In this document: piece by piece, positions 9,144-18,619 of the stretch
How positions within the stretch are numbered: position 1 is the first letter of the stretch
Layout of the letters: each line of letters opens with the position of its first letter
Origin: Caulobacter segnis
GTDB taxonomy: Bacteria; Pseudomonadota; Alphaproteobacteria; Caulobacterales; Caulobacteraceae
Direction: 5' to 3'
DNA length: 64,000 nucleotides
Assembly: GCF_023935105.1 (NCBI RefSeq)
Contig: NZ_CP096040.1
Span: 2,046,001 to 2,110,000, forward strand
Notes under the pieces: generated by a model
Databases searched by the model: none
Seen by the model: the letters and a program-made list of their open reading frames with translations, nothing else
What the model was told of the DNA's origin: nothing
Made by a program: the position numbers and the translations under genes

Positions 9144-9911
9144 ATGACTCTCCCCACCCAACGCACCGGCGTCCTCGCCAAGAAGCTCGGCATGACCCGC
9201 TTCTTCGACGAAGCCGGTCAGCACGTGCCGGTCACCGTCCTGTCGCTCGACGGTTGCCAGGTCACGGGCCAGCGCACCGTTGACAAGGACGGCTACACCG
9301 CCCTGCAACTCGGCGCCGGCGCCAAGAAAGCCAAGAACACCTCGAAGGCCCTGCGCGGTCACTTCGCGAAGTCGGCCGTCGAGCCGAAGCGCGTCGTCGC
9401 CGAATTCCGCGTCGAAGAGGCCGCTCTGATCGAAGTCGGCGCCGAACTGACGGCCGACCACTTCGTCGCCGGCCAGAAGGTCGACATCCAGGGCCTCACC
9501 GTCGGTAAGGGTTTCGCCGGCGCCATGAAGCGCTGGAACTTCGGTGGTCTGCGCGCCACCCACGGTGTCTCGGTCTCGCACCGCTCGCACGGTTCGACCG
9601 GTAACCGCCAGGATCCGGGTCGTACGTTCCCGGGCAAGAAGATGGCGGGTCACCTGGGTCAAGAAACCGTCACCACGCTCAACGTCACCGTCTGGAAGGT
9701 CGACGTCGAGCGCGGCCTGATCCTGATCAAGGGCGCCGTCCCCGGTCATGAAGGCAGCTACGTGAAGGTTCGCGACGCCGTGAAGAAGGCTCTGCCCGCC
9801 GACGCTCCGCGTCCGGGCGCCTTCCGCAAGGCTGGCGAAGCTGCTCCGGCCGCCGCTGAGACCCCCGCTGAAGAGGCCCCCGCGGCTGCGACCGAAGAGG
9901 GCGAAGGCTAA
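9144..9911 (+). CDS. rplC: 50S ribosomal protein L3
   Basis: The 255-residue L3 has the usual core ([49 protein letters not shown]). It also carries a C-terminal extension of about 35 residues rich in Ala, Pro and Glu that E. coli L3 lacks. L3 is an early assembly protein near the peptidyl transferase centre. GGAGG at 9131 sets the start at 9144. The stop overlaps the rplD start by one base. Confidence 0.98.
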   Translation: MTLPTQRTGVLAKKLGMTRFFDEAGQHVPVTVLSLDGCQVTGQRTVDKDGYTALQLGAGAKKAKNTSKALRGHFAKSAVEPKRVVAEFRVEEAALIEVGAELTADHFVAGQKVDIQGLTVGKGFAGAMKRWNFGGLRATHGVSVSHRSHGSTGNRQDPGRTFPGKKMAGHLGQETVTTLNVTVWKVDVERGLILIKGAVPGHEGSYVKVRDAVKKALPADAPRPGAFRKAGEAAPAAAETPAEEAPAAATEEGEG

Positions 9912-10549
9912 TGAAACTCGACGTCATCAAACTGGACGGCGGCAAGGCCGGTTCCGTTGATCTCGACGACGCCATCTTCGGCATCGACGACATCCGCGGC
10001 GACATCCTGCAGCGCGTCGTGACCTGGCAGCTGGCCAAGCGCCGCTCGGGCAACCACAAGATTCAAGTTCGTAACGAGGTCTCTCGTACGAGCAAGAAGA
10101 TGTACAAGCAGAAGGGCACCGGCGGCGCTCGTCACGGTTCGCGCCGTGCGGCTCAGTTCGTCGGCGGCGCCAAGGCCCACGGCCCGGTCGTCCGCAGCCA
10201 CGCCTTCGACCTGCCGAAGAAGATCCGGGCCCTGGCTCTGCGCCACGCCCTGTCCTCGAAGGCCAAGTCGGGTGCGCTGGTCGTTCTGGACAGCGCCGTT
10301 CTGACCGAAGCGAAGACGGCCGCCCTGCGCGCCAACTTCGACAAGATCGGTCTGAAGAACGCCCTGGTCATCGCCGGTCCGGAAGTGGACGCGAACTTCA
10401 AGCTCGCCGCCCGCAACATTCCGAACGTCGACGTCCTGCCGAACGCCGGCCTGAACGTCTACGACGTGCTGCGTCGCCAGACCCTCGTCCTGACCAAGGA
10501 CGCGGTCGAAGCGATCTCGGCCCGTTTCGCTGAGAAGGAAGCCGCCTAA
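9911..10549 (+). CDS. rplD: 50S ribosomal protein L4
   Basis: The 212-residue L4 contains the exit-tunnel loop [20 protein letters not shown], a macrolide-relevant region, near residues 59-78. Both ends overlap neighbours by one base (TAATG), giving tight translational coupling with rplC and rplW. In enterobacteria L4 represses its own operon; whether it does here is unknown. Confidence 0.98.
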   Translation: MKLDVIKLDGGKAGSVDLDDAIFGIDDIRGDILQRVVTWQLAKRRSGNHKIQVRNEVSRTSKKMYKQKGTGGARHGSRRAAQFVGGAKAHGPVVRSHAFDLPKKIRALALRHALSSKAKSGALVVLDSAVLTEAKTAALRANFDKIGLKNALVIAGPEVDANFKLAARNIPNVDVLPNAGLNVYDVLRRQTLVLTKDAVEAISARFAEKEAA

Positions 10550-10845
10550 TGGCCGCCACCGCTCGCCACTACGACACGATCCTGTCGCCGGTGATCACCG
10601 AAAAGACGACCCTGCTCTCGGAGCAGAACAAGGTTGTCTTCAAGGTGGCCAACGATGCGTCGAAGGACGAAATCGCCGCCGCCGTCGAAGAGCTGTTCAA
10701 GGTCAAGGTGACCAAGGTCAACACCATCGTGACCAAGGGCAAGACCAAGCGCTTCCGTGGCATCGTCGGGCGTCGCAACGACGTCAAAAAAGCGATCGTG
10801 ACGCTGGCCGAAGGCCAGTCGATCGACATCACGACGGGGCTCTAA
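10549..10845 (+). CDS. rplW: 50S ribosomal protein L23
   Basis: The 98-residue L23 ([18 protein letters not shown], then [26 protein letters not shown]) sits at the polypeptide exit, where it docks trigger factor and SRP. It overlaps rplD by one base and is 4 bases ahead of rplB. Confidence 0.98.
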   Translation: MAATARHYDTILSPVITEKTTLLSEQNKVVFKVANDASKDEIAAAVEELFKVKVTKVNTIVTKGKTKRFRGIVGRRNDVKKAIVTLAEGQSIDITTGL

Positions 10846-10849
10846 GCAG

Positions 10850-11689
10850 ATGGCCTTGAAGCACTTTAACCCGACCAGCCCCGGCCAGCGCGGCCTGGTG
10901 CTGATCGACCGCAGCGAACTTCACAAGGGCAAGCCCGAGAAGAAGCTCGTTGAAGGCCTGACCAAGTCGGGCGGTCGCGGCGGCAATGGCCGTATCGCGG
11001 TCCGTTTCCGTGGCGGCGGCGCCAAGCGCCTGTACCGTCTGGTCGACTTCAAGCGTCGCAAGCAAGGCACGGCCACGGTCGTTCGTCTTGAGTACGACCC
11101 GAACCGCACCGCCTTCATCGCCCTGATCAAGTATCAGGTCGACGGCGAGCTGGCCTATATCCTGGCCCCGCAACGCCTGAAGGTTGGTGACGAAGTCGTC
11201 ACCGGCGAGAAGGTCGACGTGAAGCCGGGCAACGCCTCGCCGCTGCGCACGCTGCCGATCGGCACGATCATCCACAACATCGAGCTGAAGCCCGCCAGGG
11301 GCGGTCAGATCGCCCGTTCGGCTGGCGCCTACGCCCAGCTGGTCGGTCGTGACGCCGGCTACGCCCAGATCCGCCTGAACTCGGGCGAGCTGCGCATGGT
11401 GCTCGATACGTGCATGGCCACCGTCGGCGCCGTGTCCAACCCCGACCACATGAACCAGAACCTCGGCAAGGCCGGTCGTTCTCGTCACATGGGCCGTCGC
11501 CCGCACGTCCGCGGTGTCGCCATGAACCCGGTCGACCACCCCCACGGTGGTGGTGAAGGTCGCACCTCGGGCGGTCGCCACCCGGTGACCCCGGCTGGTA
11601 AGCCGACCAAGGGCGCCAAGACCCGCGTCAACAAGGCGACGGACAAGTTCATCATCCGTTCGCGCCACAAAGCGAAGAAGGGCCGCTAA
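10850..11689 (+). CDS. rplB: 50S ribosomal protein L2
   Basis: The 279-residue L2 has the invariant [19 protein letters not shown] loop near residue 225 holding the conserved histidine implicated in peptidyl transfer. Standard length; between rplW and rpsS with gaps of 3-4 bases. Confidence 0.99.
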   Translation: MALKHFNPTSPGQRGLVLIDRSELHKGKPEKKLVEGLTKSGGRGGNGRIAVRFRGGGAKRLYRLVDFKRRKQGTATVVRLEYDPNRTAFIALIKYQVDGELAYILAPQRLKVGDEVVTGEKVDVKPGNASPLRTLPIGTIIHNIELKPARGGQIARSAGAYAQLVGRDAGYAQIRLNSGELRMVLDTCMATVGAVSNPDHMNQNLGKAGRSRHMGRRPHVRGVAMNPVDHPHGGGEGRTSGGRHPVTPAGKPTKGAKTRVNKATDKFIIRSRHKAKKGR

Positions 11690-11692
11690 GCC

Positions 11693-11971
11693 ATGACCCG
11701 CTCCGTCTGGAAAGGCCCGTTTGTCGACGGGTACCTCCTGAAGAAGGCCGACGCCGCTCTGTCGTCGGGCCGCAAGGACGTCATCAAGACCTGGTCGCGT
11801 CGTTCGACCATCATGCCGCAGTTCGTCGGCCTGGTGTTCGGCGTGCACAACGGCCACAAGCACATCCCGGTCTCCGTGTCGGAAGACATGGTCGGCATGA
11901 AGTTCGGCGAGTTCGCGCCCACGCGCAGCTTCCCCGGCCACGCTGCCGACAAGAAGGCCAAGAGGAAGTAA
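11693..11971 (+). CDS. rpsS: 30S ribosomal protein S19
   Basis: The 92-residue S19 ([38 protein letters not shown]) is a 30S head protein next to S13. Usual length, in the conserved rplB-rpsS-rplV order. Confidence 0.98.
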   Translation: MTRSVWKGPFVDGYLLKKADAALSSGRKDVIKTWSRRSTIMPQFVGLVFGVHNGHKHIPVSVSEDMVGMKFGEFAPTRSFPGHAADKKAKRK

Positions 11972-11973
11972 TC

Positions 11974-12354
11974 ATGGCCAAGCAGAAGCAAGAACGCCGC
12001 CTGCCGGCCGCCGAAGCGATGTGCAAGGTGCGCACTCTGCGCACCAGCCCGCGCAAGCTGAACCTGGTCGCTCAGTCCATCCGTGGCCTGAACGTCCAGC
12101 GCGCTCTCAACGAGCTCGAGTTCAGCCACAAGCGCATCGCCCAGGACGTCCGCAAGGCGCTGTACTCGGCGATCTCCAACGCCGAGAACAACCACAACCT
12201 CGACATCGACTCGCTGGTCGTCGCCGAGGCCTATGTGGGCAAGAACCTGATCATGAAGCGTTTCTCGCCCCGCGCCCGCGGTCGCGCGACGCGCGTCGAG
12301 AAGCCGTTCTCCGAGATCACGATCGTGGTCCGCGAACTGGGTGAGGCCGCCTAA
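11974..12354 (+). CDS. rplV: 50S ribosomal protein L22
   Basis: The 126-residue L22 lines the exit tunnel with its long beta-hairpin ([26 protein letters not shown] near residues 90-115). The stop overlaps the rpsC start by one base. Confidence 0.98.
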   Translation: MAKQKQERRLPAAEAMCKVRTLRTSPRKLNLVAQSIRGLNVQRALNELEFSHKRIAQDVRKALYSAISNAENNHNLDIDSLVVAEAYVGKNLIMKRFSPRARGRATRVEKPFSEITIVVRELGEAA

Positions 12355-13106
12355 TGGGTCAGAAAGTCAATCCGGTCGGGCTGCGGCTCGGCGTAAACCG
12401 CACCTGGGACAGCCGTTGGTTCGCCGACGGCGCCCAGTACGGCAAGATGCTGCATCAGGATCTCGCGATCCGCGCCGCCCTGAAGAAGCGCCTGTACCAA
12501 GCCGGTGTCTCGCGCATCATCATCGAGCGTCCGCACAAGAAGTGCCGCATCACGATCTATGCCGCCCGTCCGGGCGTCATCATCGGCAAGAAGGGCGCTG
12601 ACATCGACAAGCTCCGCAAGGACCTGTCGATCAAGACCGAGGGCGAAGTCCACCTGAACATCGTCGAGATCCGCAAGCCGGAAACCGACGCTCAGCTGGT
12701 GGCCGAGTCGATCGCTCAGCAACTCGAGCGCCGTATCGCTTTCCGTCGCGCCATGAAGCGTTCGATCCAGTCGGCCGTGCGTCTCGGCGCCAAGGGCATC
12801 CGGATCAACGTCTCGGGTCGCCTCGGCGGCGCTGAAATCGCTCGTATGGAGTGGTATCGCGAAGGCCGCGTGCCGCTGCACACCCTGCGCGCCGACATCG
12901 ACTTCGGTTTCGCCGAAGCCAAGACCACCTACGGCATCATCGGCGTGAAGACCTGGATCTTCAAAGGCGAGGTGCTGGAGCATGATCCGATGGCGCTCGA
13001 CAAGCGTCTGGCCACCGAGTCCGGTCCCGCCGGCGAAGGTGGCGGCCGTGAGCGCGGCGATCGTCCCGACCGGGGCGACCGTCGTGACCGTCGCGATCGC
13101 GCCTAA
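12354..13106 (+). CDS. rpsC: 30S ribosomal protein S3 with Arg/Asp-rich tail
   Basis: The 250-residue S3 has a type-2 KH domain ([10 protein letters not shown] near residue 70) and the S3 C-terminal domain ([28 protein letters not shown]). The last roughly 25 residues form a low-complexity run of Gly, Arg, Glu and Asp ([17 protein letters not shown]) beyond the E. coli length of about 233. S3 sits at the mRNA entry tunnel. Confidence 0.98.
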   Translation: MGQKVNPVGLRLGVNRTWDSRWFADGAQYGKMLHQDLAIRAALKKRLYQAGVSRIIIERPHKKCRITIYAARPGVIIGKKGADIDKLRKDLSIKTEGEVHLNIVEIRKPETDAQLVAESIAQQLERRIAFRRAMKRSIQSAVRLGAKGIRINVSGRLGGAEIARMEWYREGRVPLHTLRADIDFGFAEAKTTYGIIGVKTWIFKGEVLEHDPMALDKRLATESGPAGEGGGRERGDRPDRGDRRDRRDRA

Positions 13107-13119
13107 GGATTAGATCGCC

Positions 13120-13551
13120 ATGCTGTCTCCGAAAAAGACCAAATTCCGCAAGCAGTTCAAGGGCCGCATCCACGGCACTTCGAAGGGCGGCACCCTGCTG
13201 AACTTCGGTTCGTACGGCCTGAAGGCCGTCGAGCCGGAGCGCATCACGGCTCGCCAGATCGAAGCCGCCCGTCGCGCCATCACCCGCCAGATGAAGCGTC
13301 AAGGCCGCGTCTGGATCCGTATCTTCCCCGACGTGCCGGTCACCGGCAAGCCGGCCGAAGTCCGGATGGGTAAGGGTAAGGGCGCCGTGGATTACTGGGC
13401 CGCTCGCGTGGCTCCGGGCCGCATCATGTTCGAAATCGACGGCGTGCCGGACGATATCGCGCGTGAAGCTCTCCGCCTGGGCGCCGCCAAGCTGCCGATC
13501 CGCACCCGTGTTGTCACCCGCATCGACGCGGGCGTGGCTCAGGAAGCATGA
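13120..13551 (+). CDS. rplP: 50S ribosomal protein L16
   Basis: The 143-residue L16 ([40 protein letters not shown]) binds near the A-site tRNA elbow. Slightly longer than the E. coli protein (136). Its TGA overlaps an ATG of the next gene. Confidence 0.98.
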   Translation: MLSPKKTKFRKQFKGRIHGTSKGGTLLNFGSYGLKAVEPERITARQIEAARRAITRQMKRQGRVWIRIFPDVPVTGKPAEVRMGKGKGAVDYWAARVAPGRIMFEIDGVPDDIAREALRLGAAKLPIRTRVVTRIDAGVAQEA

Positions 13552-13553
13552 TC

Positions 13554-13745
13554 ATGAAAATCGCTGACATCCGGGGTCTCACCCCCGACCAGCTGGCCGA
13601 CACCCTGATCAGCCTGAAGAAAGAGCAGTTCAACCTGCGCTTCCAGGCCGCGACGGGCCAGGTCGAGAAGACCCACCGCGTCAACGAGATCCGCAAGGAT
13701 ATCGCGCGGATCAAGACCGTGCTGCGCGCCAAGGCCGCGGCTTAA
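13554..13745 (+). CDS. rpmC: 50S ribosomal protein L29
   Basis: The 63-residue L29 is a two-helix hairpin ([34 protein letters not shown]). Two ATGs are possible. The one at 13548 overlaps the rplP stop but is only 3 bases from the AGGA at 13541. The one at 13554 has proper spacing of 9 bases and gives the standard MKIADIRG start, so I prefer it. Confidence 0.95.
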   Translation: MKIADIRGLTPDQLADTLISLKKEQFNLRFQAATGQVEKTHRVNEIRKDIARIKTVLRAKAAA

Positions 13746-13755
13746 GGAGAACGAT

Positions 13756-13995
13756 ATGCCCAAGCGTATCCTCGAAGGGGTCGTCGTCTCCGACAAAGGC
13801 GATAAGACCGTCGTGGTGAAGGTCGAACGGACTATCGTTCACCCGATCCTGAAGAAGATCGTGCGTCAGTCGAAGAAGTACCACGCGCACGACGAATCCA
13901 ACGCGTACAAGGCTGGCGAAGCAATTCGCATCGTCGAATGCGCTCCGAAGTCCAAGCTGAAGACCTGGGAAGTCCTTCCCAAGGCTTCGGCTTAA
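13756..13995 (+). CDS. rpsQ: 30S ribosomal protein S17
   Basis: The 79-residue S17 is an OB-fold primary 16S binder ([42 protein letters not shown]). AGGAG lies 6-7 bases upstream of the ATG. Standard gene order. Confidence 0.98.
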   Translation: MPKRILEGVVVSDKGDKTVVVKVERTIVHPILKKIVRQSKKYHAHDESNAYKAGEAIRIVECAPKSKLKTWEVLPKASA

Positions 13996-14012
13996 TCTGG
14001 AAGGTTTAGACC

Positions 14013-14381
14013 ATGATCCAGATGCAAACTAACCTGGAAGTCGCCGACAACTCTGGCGCTCGCCGGGTCATGTGCATCAAGGTGTTGGGCGGCGCAGGCC
14101 GTCGCTACGCCAGCGTGGGCGACGTCATCGTCGTCTCCGTCAAGGAAGCCATTCCGCGCGGTCGCGTGAAGAAGGGTGACGTGCTGCGCGCCGTCGTCGT
14201 TCGGGTGAATCAAAATCTGAAGCGCAAGGATGGCTCGGTCATCCGCTTCGATAAGAACGCCGCGGTGATCGTGAACAAGCAGAGCGAGCCGGTCGGCACG
14301 CGGATCTTCGGCCCGGTTCCCCGTGAACTGCGCGCCAAGAACCACATGAAGATCATCTCCCTCGCTCCGGAGGTGCTGTAA
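14013..14381 (+). CDS. rplN: 50S ribosomal protein L14
   Basis: The 122-residue L14 ([27 protein letters not shown]) contacts the 30S at a subunit bridge and is the RsfS binding site. Exactly the usual length. The stop overlaps the rplX start by one base. Confidence 0.98.
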   Translation: MIQMQTNLEVADNSGARRVMCIKVLGGAGRRYASVGDVIVVSVKEAIPRGRVKKGDVLRAVVVRVNQNLKRKDGSVIRFDKNAAVIVNKQSEPVGTRIFGPVPRELRAKNHMKIISLAPEVL

Positions 14382-14695
14382 TGGCCGCTAAGATCAAGAA
14401 GGGCGACCGCGTCGTCGTTCTGGCCGGCAAGGACAAGGGCAAGCAAGGCTCGGTCCTGCAAGTCCTGCCGAAGGATAGCCGGGTTGTCGTGGAAGGCGTG
14501 AACATGGTTTCGCGTCACACCAAGGCGACCCAAGCCGACCCGCAAGGCGGCATCAAGCAAAAGGAAGCCGCGCTGCACGTCTCGAACGTCGCCGTCGTGG
14601 ACTCCAAGGGCAAGCCCACCCGCGTCGGCTTCAAGATCGAAGGCGACAAGAAGGTGCGCGTCGCCAAGACGACCGGCGAGGTGATCAATGGCTGA
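14381..14695 (+). CDS. rplX: 50S ribosomal protein L24
   Basis: The 104-residue L24 begins with a KOW motif ([23 protein letters not shown] near residues 5-27). It is an assembly initiator of the large subunit. It overlaps rplE by 8 bases. Confidence 0.98.
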   Translation: MAAKIKKGDRVVVLAGKDKGKQGSVLQVLPKDSRVVVEGVNMVSRHTKATQADPQGGIKQKEAALHVSNVAVVDSKGKPTRVGFKIEGDKKVRVAKTTGEVING

Positions 14696-15245
14696 TCAAG
14701 CTTACGAGCCCCGGCTGAAGACCGTTTATCGCGAGCGCATCCGCGCCGCGATGAAGGAGCAGTTCGGCTACACCAACGAGATGCAGATCCCCAAGCTGGA
14801 CAAGATCGTCCTGAACATGGGTATCGGCGAGGCCGTGGCCGACTCCAAGAAGGTCCAGACCGCTCTGAAGGACCTGCAGGCGATCGCCGGCCAAAAGCCC
14901 GTCGCCACCAAGGCCCGCAAGTCGATCGCCGGCTTCAAGCTGCGCGAAGGCATGGTGGTCGGCGGCAAGGTCACCCTCCGCAAGGACCGGATGTACGAAT
15001 TCCTGGACCGCCTGGTCACGATCGCGCTGCCGCGCGTGAAGGACTTCCGCGGCCTGAACGGCAAGAGCTTCGACGGCCGTGGCAACTACGCCATGGGCCT
15101 GAAGGAGCACCTGGTGTTCCCGGAAATCAACTATGACCAGATCGAACAGATCTGGGGCATGGACATCATCGTCTGCACCACTGCGAACTCCGACCAGGAA
15201 GCCAAGGCTCTCCTGAAGGAATTCCAGTTCCCGTTCGTGAACTAA
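14688..15245 (+). CDS. rplE: 50S ribosomal protein L5
   Basis: The 185-residue L5 ([44 protein letters not shown]) binds 5S rRNA in the central protuberance. The start lies inside the end of rplX. Confidence 0.98.
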   Translation: MADQAYEPRLKTVYRERIRAAMKEQFGYTNEMQIPKLDKIVLNMGIGEAVADSKKVQTALKDLQAIAGQKPVATKARKSIAGFKLREGMVVGGKVTLRKDRMYEFLDRLVTIALPRVKDFRGLNGKSFDGRGNYAMGLKEHLVFPEINYDQIEQIWGMDIIVCTTANSDQEAKALLKEFQFPFVN

Positions 15246-15266
15246 GAGCGGGAAGGGAAAGAAACC

Positions 15267-15572
15267 ATGGCCAAGAAAAGCGCCGTCAACCGCAACGAAG
15301 CCGTCAAGGCTCTCGTCAAGAAGTTCGCCGAGAAGCGCGCCGCGCTGAAGGCGATCGCCAACGACGAAAGCCTGCCGCTCGAGGAGCGCTTCGACGCTCG
15401 CCTCAAGCTCGCCAAGCTGCCGCGTAACAGCGCCGCGATCCGCATCCGCAATCGCTGCGAAGTCACGGGCCGTCCGCGCGCCTACTACCGCAAGCTGAAG
15501 ATGAGCCGTATCGCGCTCCGCGAACTGGGTTCGCAGGGTCAGATCCCCGGCCTCGTCAAGTCGAGCTGGTAA
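15267..15572 (+). CDS. rpsN: 30S ribosomal protein S14, zinc-independent form
   Basis: The 101-residue long form has a C-terminal [18 protein letters not shown] block with one cysteine only. It therefore lacks the CxxC...CxxC zinc ribbon of the short S14 and does not depend on zinc. GGGAAGG precedes the ATG. Confidence 0.98.
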   Translation: MAKKSAVNRNEAVKALVKKFAEKRAALKAIANDESLPLEERFDARLKLAKLPRNSAAIRIRNRCEVTGRPRAYYRKLKMSRIALRELGSQGQIPGLVKSSW

Positions 15573-15582
15573 GGACGATCAG

Positions 15583-15981
15583 ATGTCGATGAACGATCCC
15601 CTGAGCGACCTGATCGCTCGCATCAAGAACGCCGCCACGCGCAAGCGCAACAAGGTCTCGACGCCGGCTTCCAAGCTGCGCGCCCGCGTCCTCGACGTGC
15701 TGGCCGACGAAGGCTACATCCGCGGCTACTCGCTGATCGAGAAGCCCGGTGCGTTCCCCGAATTCGAGATCGAGCTCAAGTACTTCGACGGTGAGCCCGT
15801 GATCGCCGAGATCAGCCGCGTGTCCAAGCCTGGCCGTCGCGTCTATTCGTCGATCAAGGACCTGAAGCCGATCAAGAACGGCCTGGGCATCTCGATCCTT
15901 TCGACGCCGAAGGGCGTCATGTCGGACACCGCTGCACGCGACGCTAACGTCGGCGGCGAAGTCCTCTGCCGCGTCTACTAG
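15583..15981 (+). CDS. rpsH: 30S ribosomal protein S8
   Basis: The 132-residue S8 ([46 protein letters not shown]) is a central-domain 16S binder and, in E. coli, the spc-operon repressor. Two ATGs at 15583 and 15589 are possible and differ by two residues. Confidence 0.98.
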   Translation: MSMNDPLSDLIARIKNAATRKRNKVSTPASKLRARVLDVLADEGYIRGYSLIEKPGAFPEFEIELKYFDGEPVIAEISRVSKPGRRVYSSIKDLKPIKNGLGISILSTPKGVMSDTAARDANVGGEVLCRVY

Positions 15982-15999
15982 GCGCGGGAGGGAAAGAGC

Positions 16000-16533
16000 A
16001 TGTCACGTATCGGTAAGAAAGCCGTCGCAATCCCCTCGGGCGTGCAAGTCACGCTCGCGGGTCAGACGGTCACGGTGAAGGGCCCCAAGGGTCAACTGTC
16101 GTGGACGATCGCCGACGAAGTCGAAGTCAAGCAAGAGGGCGCTGAGCTCCTGCTGGCTCCGCGCGTCGACACGAAGCGCGCCAAGGGCATGTGGGGTCTG
16201 TCCCGCACGCTGGTGGCCAACATGGTGCACGGTGTGACCGCCGGCTTCGAGGAAAACCTCGAACTGGTCGGCGTCGGTTACCGCGCGGCCATGAAGGGCA
16301 CCGCCCTCAGCCTCCAACTCGGTTTCAGCCACGACGTGGACGTTCCGGCCCCGGCCGGCATCACGTTCGCGACGCCGAAGCAAACCGAAATCAAGATCGC
16401 CGGCATCGATAAGCAGGCGGTCGGCGAGATTGCCGCGAAGATCCGCCGCATTCGTCCGCCTGAGCCGTACAAGGGCAAGGGCGTGCGCTATGCTGGCGAG
16501 AAGGTTCGCCGCAAGGAAGGCAAGAAGAAGTAA
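16000..16533 (+). CDS. rplF: 50S ribosomal protein L6
   Basis: The 177-residue L6 has two duplicated domains (N-terminal [20 protein letters not shown]-terminal [19 protein letters not shown]). It lies near the sarcin-ricin loop. GGGAGGG precedes the start. Confidence 0.98.
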   Translation: MSRIGKKAVAIPSGVQVTLAGQTVTVKGPKGQLSWTIADEVEVKQEGAELLLAPRVDTKRAKGMWGLSRTLVANMVHGVTAGFEENLELVGVGYRAAMKGTALSLQLGFSHDVDVPAPAGITFATPKQTEIKIAGIDKQAVGEIAAKIRRIRPPEPYKGKGVRYAGEKVRRKEGKKK

Positions 16534-16536
16534 GCC

Positions 16537-16887
16537 ATGGCGCTCTCTCCTCGTGAATCGGCGGCCAAGCGCGCTCAGCGCGTTCGCACCCGCCTCAAGA
16601 GCCTCGCCAACGGTCGTCCGCGTCTGTCGGTCTTCCGTTCGTCGAAGAACATCTACGCCCAGATCATCGATGATGAACGCGGCGTGACCCTGGCGTCGGC
16701 TTCCACTCTGGAAGCCGAAGGCAAGGGCGCGGACAAGGATGCCGCCGCCGCTGTCGGCAAGCTCGTCGCCGAGCGCGCCATCGAAAAGGGCGTCAAGGAC
16801 GTCGTCTTCGATCGTGGTGGTTACATCTTCCACGGCCGGGTGAAAGCCCTGGCCGACGCCGCGCGCGAAGCCGGCCTGAACTTCTAA
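16537..16887 (+). CDS. rplR: 50S ribosomal protein L18
   Basis: The 116-residue L18 ([56 protein letters not shown]) binds 5S rRNA with L5. Usual length and place. Confidence 0.98.
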   Translation: MALSPRESAAKRAQRVRTRLKSLANGRPRLSVFRSSKNIYAQIIDDERGVTLASASTLEAEGKGADKDAAAAVGKLVAERAIEKGVKDVVFDRGGYIFHGRVKALADAAREAGLNF

Positions 16888-16897
16888 GGGAAACAGA

Positions 16898-17503
16898 ATG
16901 GCTCGTGGTGAACAACAGCGCGGTGAAGGCGGTCAACGCCGTGACCGTCGCGACCGCAACGCCCCCGAAGAGCGGGTCGACAGCGACATCGTCGAAAAGC
17001 TCGTCCACATCAACCGCGTCGCCGCCACCGTGAAGGGTGGCCGTCGCTTCAGCTTCGCCGCTCTGATGGTCGTTGGCGACCAAAAGGGCCGCGTCGGCTT
17101 CGGTCATGGCAAGGCGCGTGAAGTGCCGGAAGCCATCCGCAAGGCGACCGAAGAAGCCAAGAAGACGATGATCCGCGTTCCGCTGCGCGAATCCCGCACC
17201 CTGCACCACGACGGCGCTGGCCGTTGGGGCGCTGGCAAGGTGATGATGCGCGCGGCGCCTCCCGGCACCGGCGTCATCGCCGGCGGTCCGATGCGCGCGG
17301 TTCTCGAAACCCTGGGCGTCCAGGACGTCGTGGCCAAGTCGACGGGTTCCTCGAACCCGTACAACATGGTTCGCGCCACGTTCGAGGCCCTGAAGGTGCA
17401 GTCGTCGCCCCGCCAGATCGCCGCCAAGCGCGGCAAGAAGGTTGGCGACATCCTCGGCCGTCGCGCCGACGGCGCCTCGGCGCCGGAAGCCATCGAGGGC
17501 TAA
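16898..17503 (+). CDS. rpsE: 30S ribosomal protein S5 with charged N-terminal extension
   Basis: The 201-residue S5 has the dsRBD-like N-domain ([23 protein letters not shown]) and C-domain. It is longer than E. coli S5 (167), mainly through an Arg/Gly/Gln-rich N-terminus ([19 protein letters not shown]), similar in composition to the S3 tail in this cluster. S5 acts in decoding fidelity and at the mRNA entry site. Confidence 0.98.
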   Translation: MARGEQQRGEGGQRRDRRDRNAPEERVDSDIVEKLVHINRVAATVKGGRRFSFAALMVVGDQKGRVGFGHGKAREVPEAIRKATEEAKKTMIRVPLRESRTLHHDGAGRWGAGKVMMRAAPPGTGVIAGGPMRAVLETLGVQDVVAKSTGSSNPYNMVRATFEALKVQSSPRQIAAKRGKKVGDILGRRADGASAPEAIEG

Positions 17504-17506
17504 GTC

Positions 17507-17692
17507 ATGGCTGAAGCTAAGCAAGTCACGGTGCGCCAAACCGGCAGCCCGATCCGTCGTGAAAAGGACCAGCGCGCCACGCTCGCCGGTCTGGGTCTCA
17601 ACAAGCTGGGCCGCACGTCCACGCTGGAAGACACCCCGTCGGTCCGCGGCATGATCCGCAAGGTCGCGCACCTGCTGGAAATCGTCGAGTAG
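17507..17692 (+). CDS. rpmD: 50S ribosomal protein L30
   Basis: The 61-residue L30 ([30 protein letters not shown]) is of normal length. It is followed not directly by rplO but by a terminator-like hairpin, which is unusual in this operon. Confidence 0.97.
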   Translation: MAEAKQVTVRQTGSPIRREKDQRATLAGLGLNKLGRTSTLEDTPSVRGMIRKVAHLLEIVE

Positions 17693-17717
17693 TCCGCTAC
17701 CCGACGACGAAAGATCG

Positions 17718-17741
17718 CCACCCCGGTGAAAGCCGGGGTGG
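17718..17741 (+). terminator. Terminator-like hairpin inside the spc operon
   Basis: CCACCCCGG and CCGGGGTGG (9 bp, perfect) flank a TGAAAG loop, followed by TTTTCGTTT. This has the form of an intrinsic terminator between rpmD and rplO. It may split the operon or attenuate rplO-secY-adk expression. Confidence 0.75.
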
Positions 17742-17864
17742 TTTTCGTTTGAAATCTCACTTCAGCCTTGAGTTTCCTGGCGATTTGGGGTTTTAAGCGC
17801 GCTCTGATTTTCAAAAGCCGAGTCCAGCCGCTGGCTGGGCGCAGATCTCCAAGGAGAGGCACAT

Positions 17865-18350
17865 ATGACCAAGCTGAACGAACTGGCCCCGCAGGAAGGT
17901 TCGACCAAGAGCCGCATGCGCGTCGGCCGCGGCCCGGGTTCGGGCAAGGGCAAGACCGCCGGTCGCGGTGTGAAGGGTCAGAAGGCGCGCTCGGGCGTCG
18001 CCATCAACGGCTTCGAAGGCGGTCAAATGCCGCTGCACATGCGTATGCCGAAGCGCGGCTTCAACAACCCCTTCCGCCTCGAGTTCGCCGAAGTGAACCT
18101 GTGGCGCCTGGAACAGGCCGTCGCCGCTGGCAAGTTCAAGAAGGGCGCCGAGCTGGGCGCCGCTGAACTGGTCGCCGCCGGCGTGATCCGTCGCGAACTG
18201 GACGGCGTGAAGCTGCTGGGCAAGGGCGAGATCAAGACCGCCCTGAAGCTGACCGTCTACTCGGCCACCGAAGCCGCCATCAAGGCCGTGGAAGCGGCCG
18301 GTGGTTCGGTCACCGTGACCAAGAAGGCCAAGGCGCAAGCCGAAGCCTAA
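17865..18350 (+). CDS. rplO: 50S ribosomal protein L15
   Basis: The 161-residue L15 ([44 protein letters not shown]) ends in a Lys/Ala tail. A strong AAGGAGAGG lies before the ATG. The 172 bases separating it from rpmD hold a terminator, so a promoter of its own is likely in 17745-17850, but none is clear. Confidence 0.98.
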   Translation: MTKLNELAPQEGSTKSRMRVGRGPGSGKGKTAGRGVKGQKARSGVAINGFEGGQMPLHMRMPKRGFNNPFRLEFAEVNLWRLEQAVAAGKFKKGAELGAAELVAAGVIRRELDGVKLLGKGEIKTALKLTVYSATEAAIKAVEAAGGSVTVTKKAKAQAEA

Positions 18351-18360
18351 TCCATAAAAA

Positions 18361-18463
18361 CTGTCATCCCGGCCAAGCGCGTAGCGCGCCGAGCCGGGAC
18401 CGCGGCAAGCGCCGACGTTTCCGGCGGTCCCGGCTCTACACTTCGTTCCGGCCGGGATGACAG
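18361..18463. repeat. Intergenic palindromic element (CTGTCATCCCGGCC type), likely rplO terminator
   Basis: Outer arms CTGTCATCCCGGCC (18361-18374) and GGCCGGGATGACAG (18450-18463) are perfect 14-bp inverted repeats. Inner arms GAGCCGGGACCGC (18391-18403) and GCGGTCCCGGCTC (18424-18436) add a perfect 13-bp stem. TTCTTTT follows, so it can end transcription after rplO. A related element lies at 62138-62243. Confidence 0.85.
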
Positions 18464-18471
18464 TTCTTTTC

Positions 18472-18501
18472 GAGGCTCGCCGTGACAACGCGGCGAGCCT
18501 C
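18472..18501. terminator. Second hairpin between rplO and secY
   Basis: GAGGCTCGCCG (18472-18482) and CGGCGAGCCTC (18491-18501) form a perfect 11-bp stem with an 8-base loop, immediately after the palindromic element. No T tract follows on the plus strand, while TTTTC precedes it, so it could act in either direction or as leader structure. Confidence 0.5.
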
Positions 18502-18554
18502 ACCTATTTGTGGCGCTCTCCTCGGATCAGCCTGGTCCGGGAAACCTAATTTCA

Positions 18555-18600
18555 GAGCGCGGTCGCCGCCGAAGCGGTATCAGCTTCGGCCATCGCGCTC
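18555..18600 (+). promoter_or_regulatory. Structured secY leader hairpin
   Basis: GAGCGCG (18555-18561) pairs with CGCGCTC (18594-18600) and encloses a second stem GCCGAAGC/GCTTCGGC (18568-18575 with 18583-18590). It ends 19 bases before the secY ATG, so it lies in the 5' leader and could shield or expose the start region. Confidence 0.45.
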
Positions 18601-18619
18601 CTGAGTCGTGGGGATCTGA

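Noticed and set aside
13548..13553. Upstream ATG for rpmC
   Set aside because: Too close to its ribosome site; the second ATG gives the standard L29 N-terminus.
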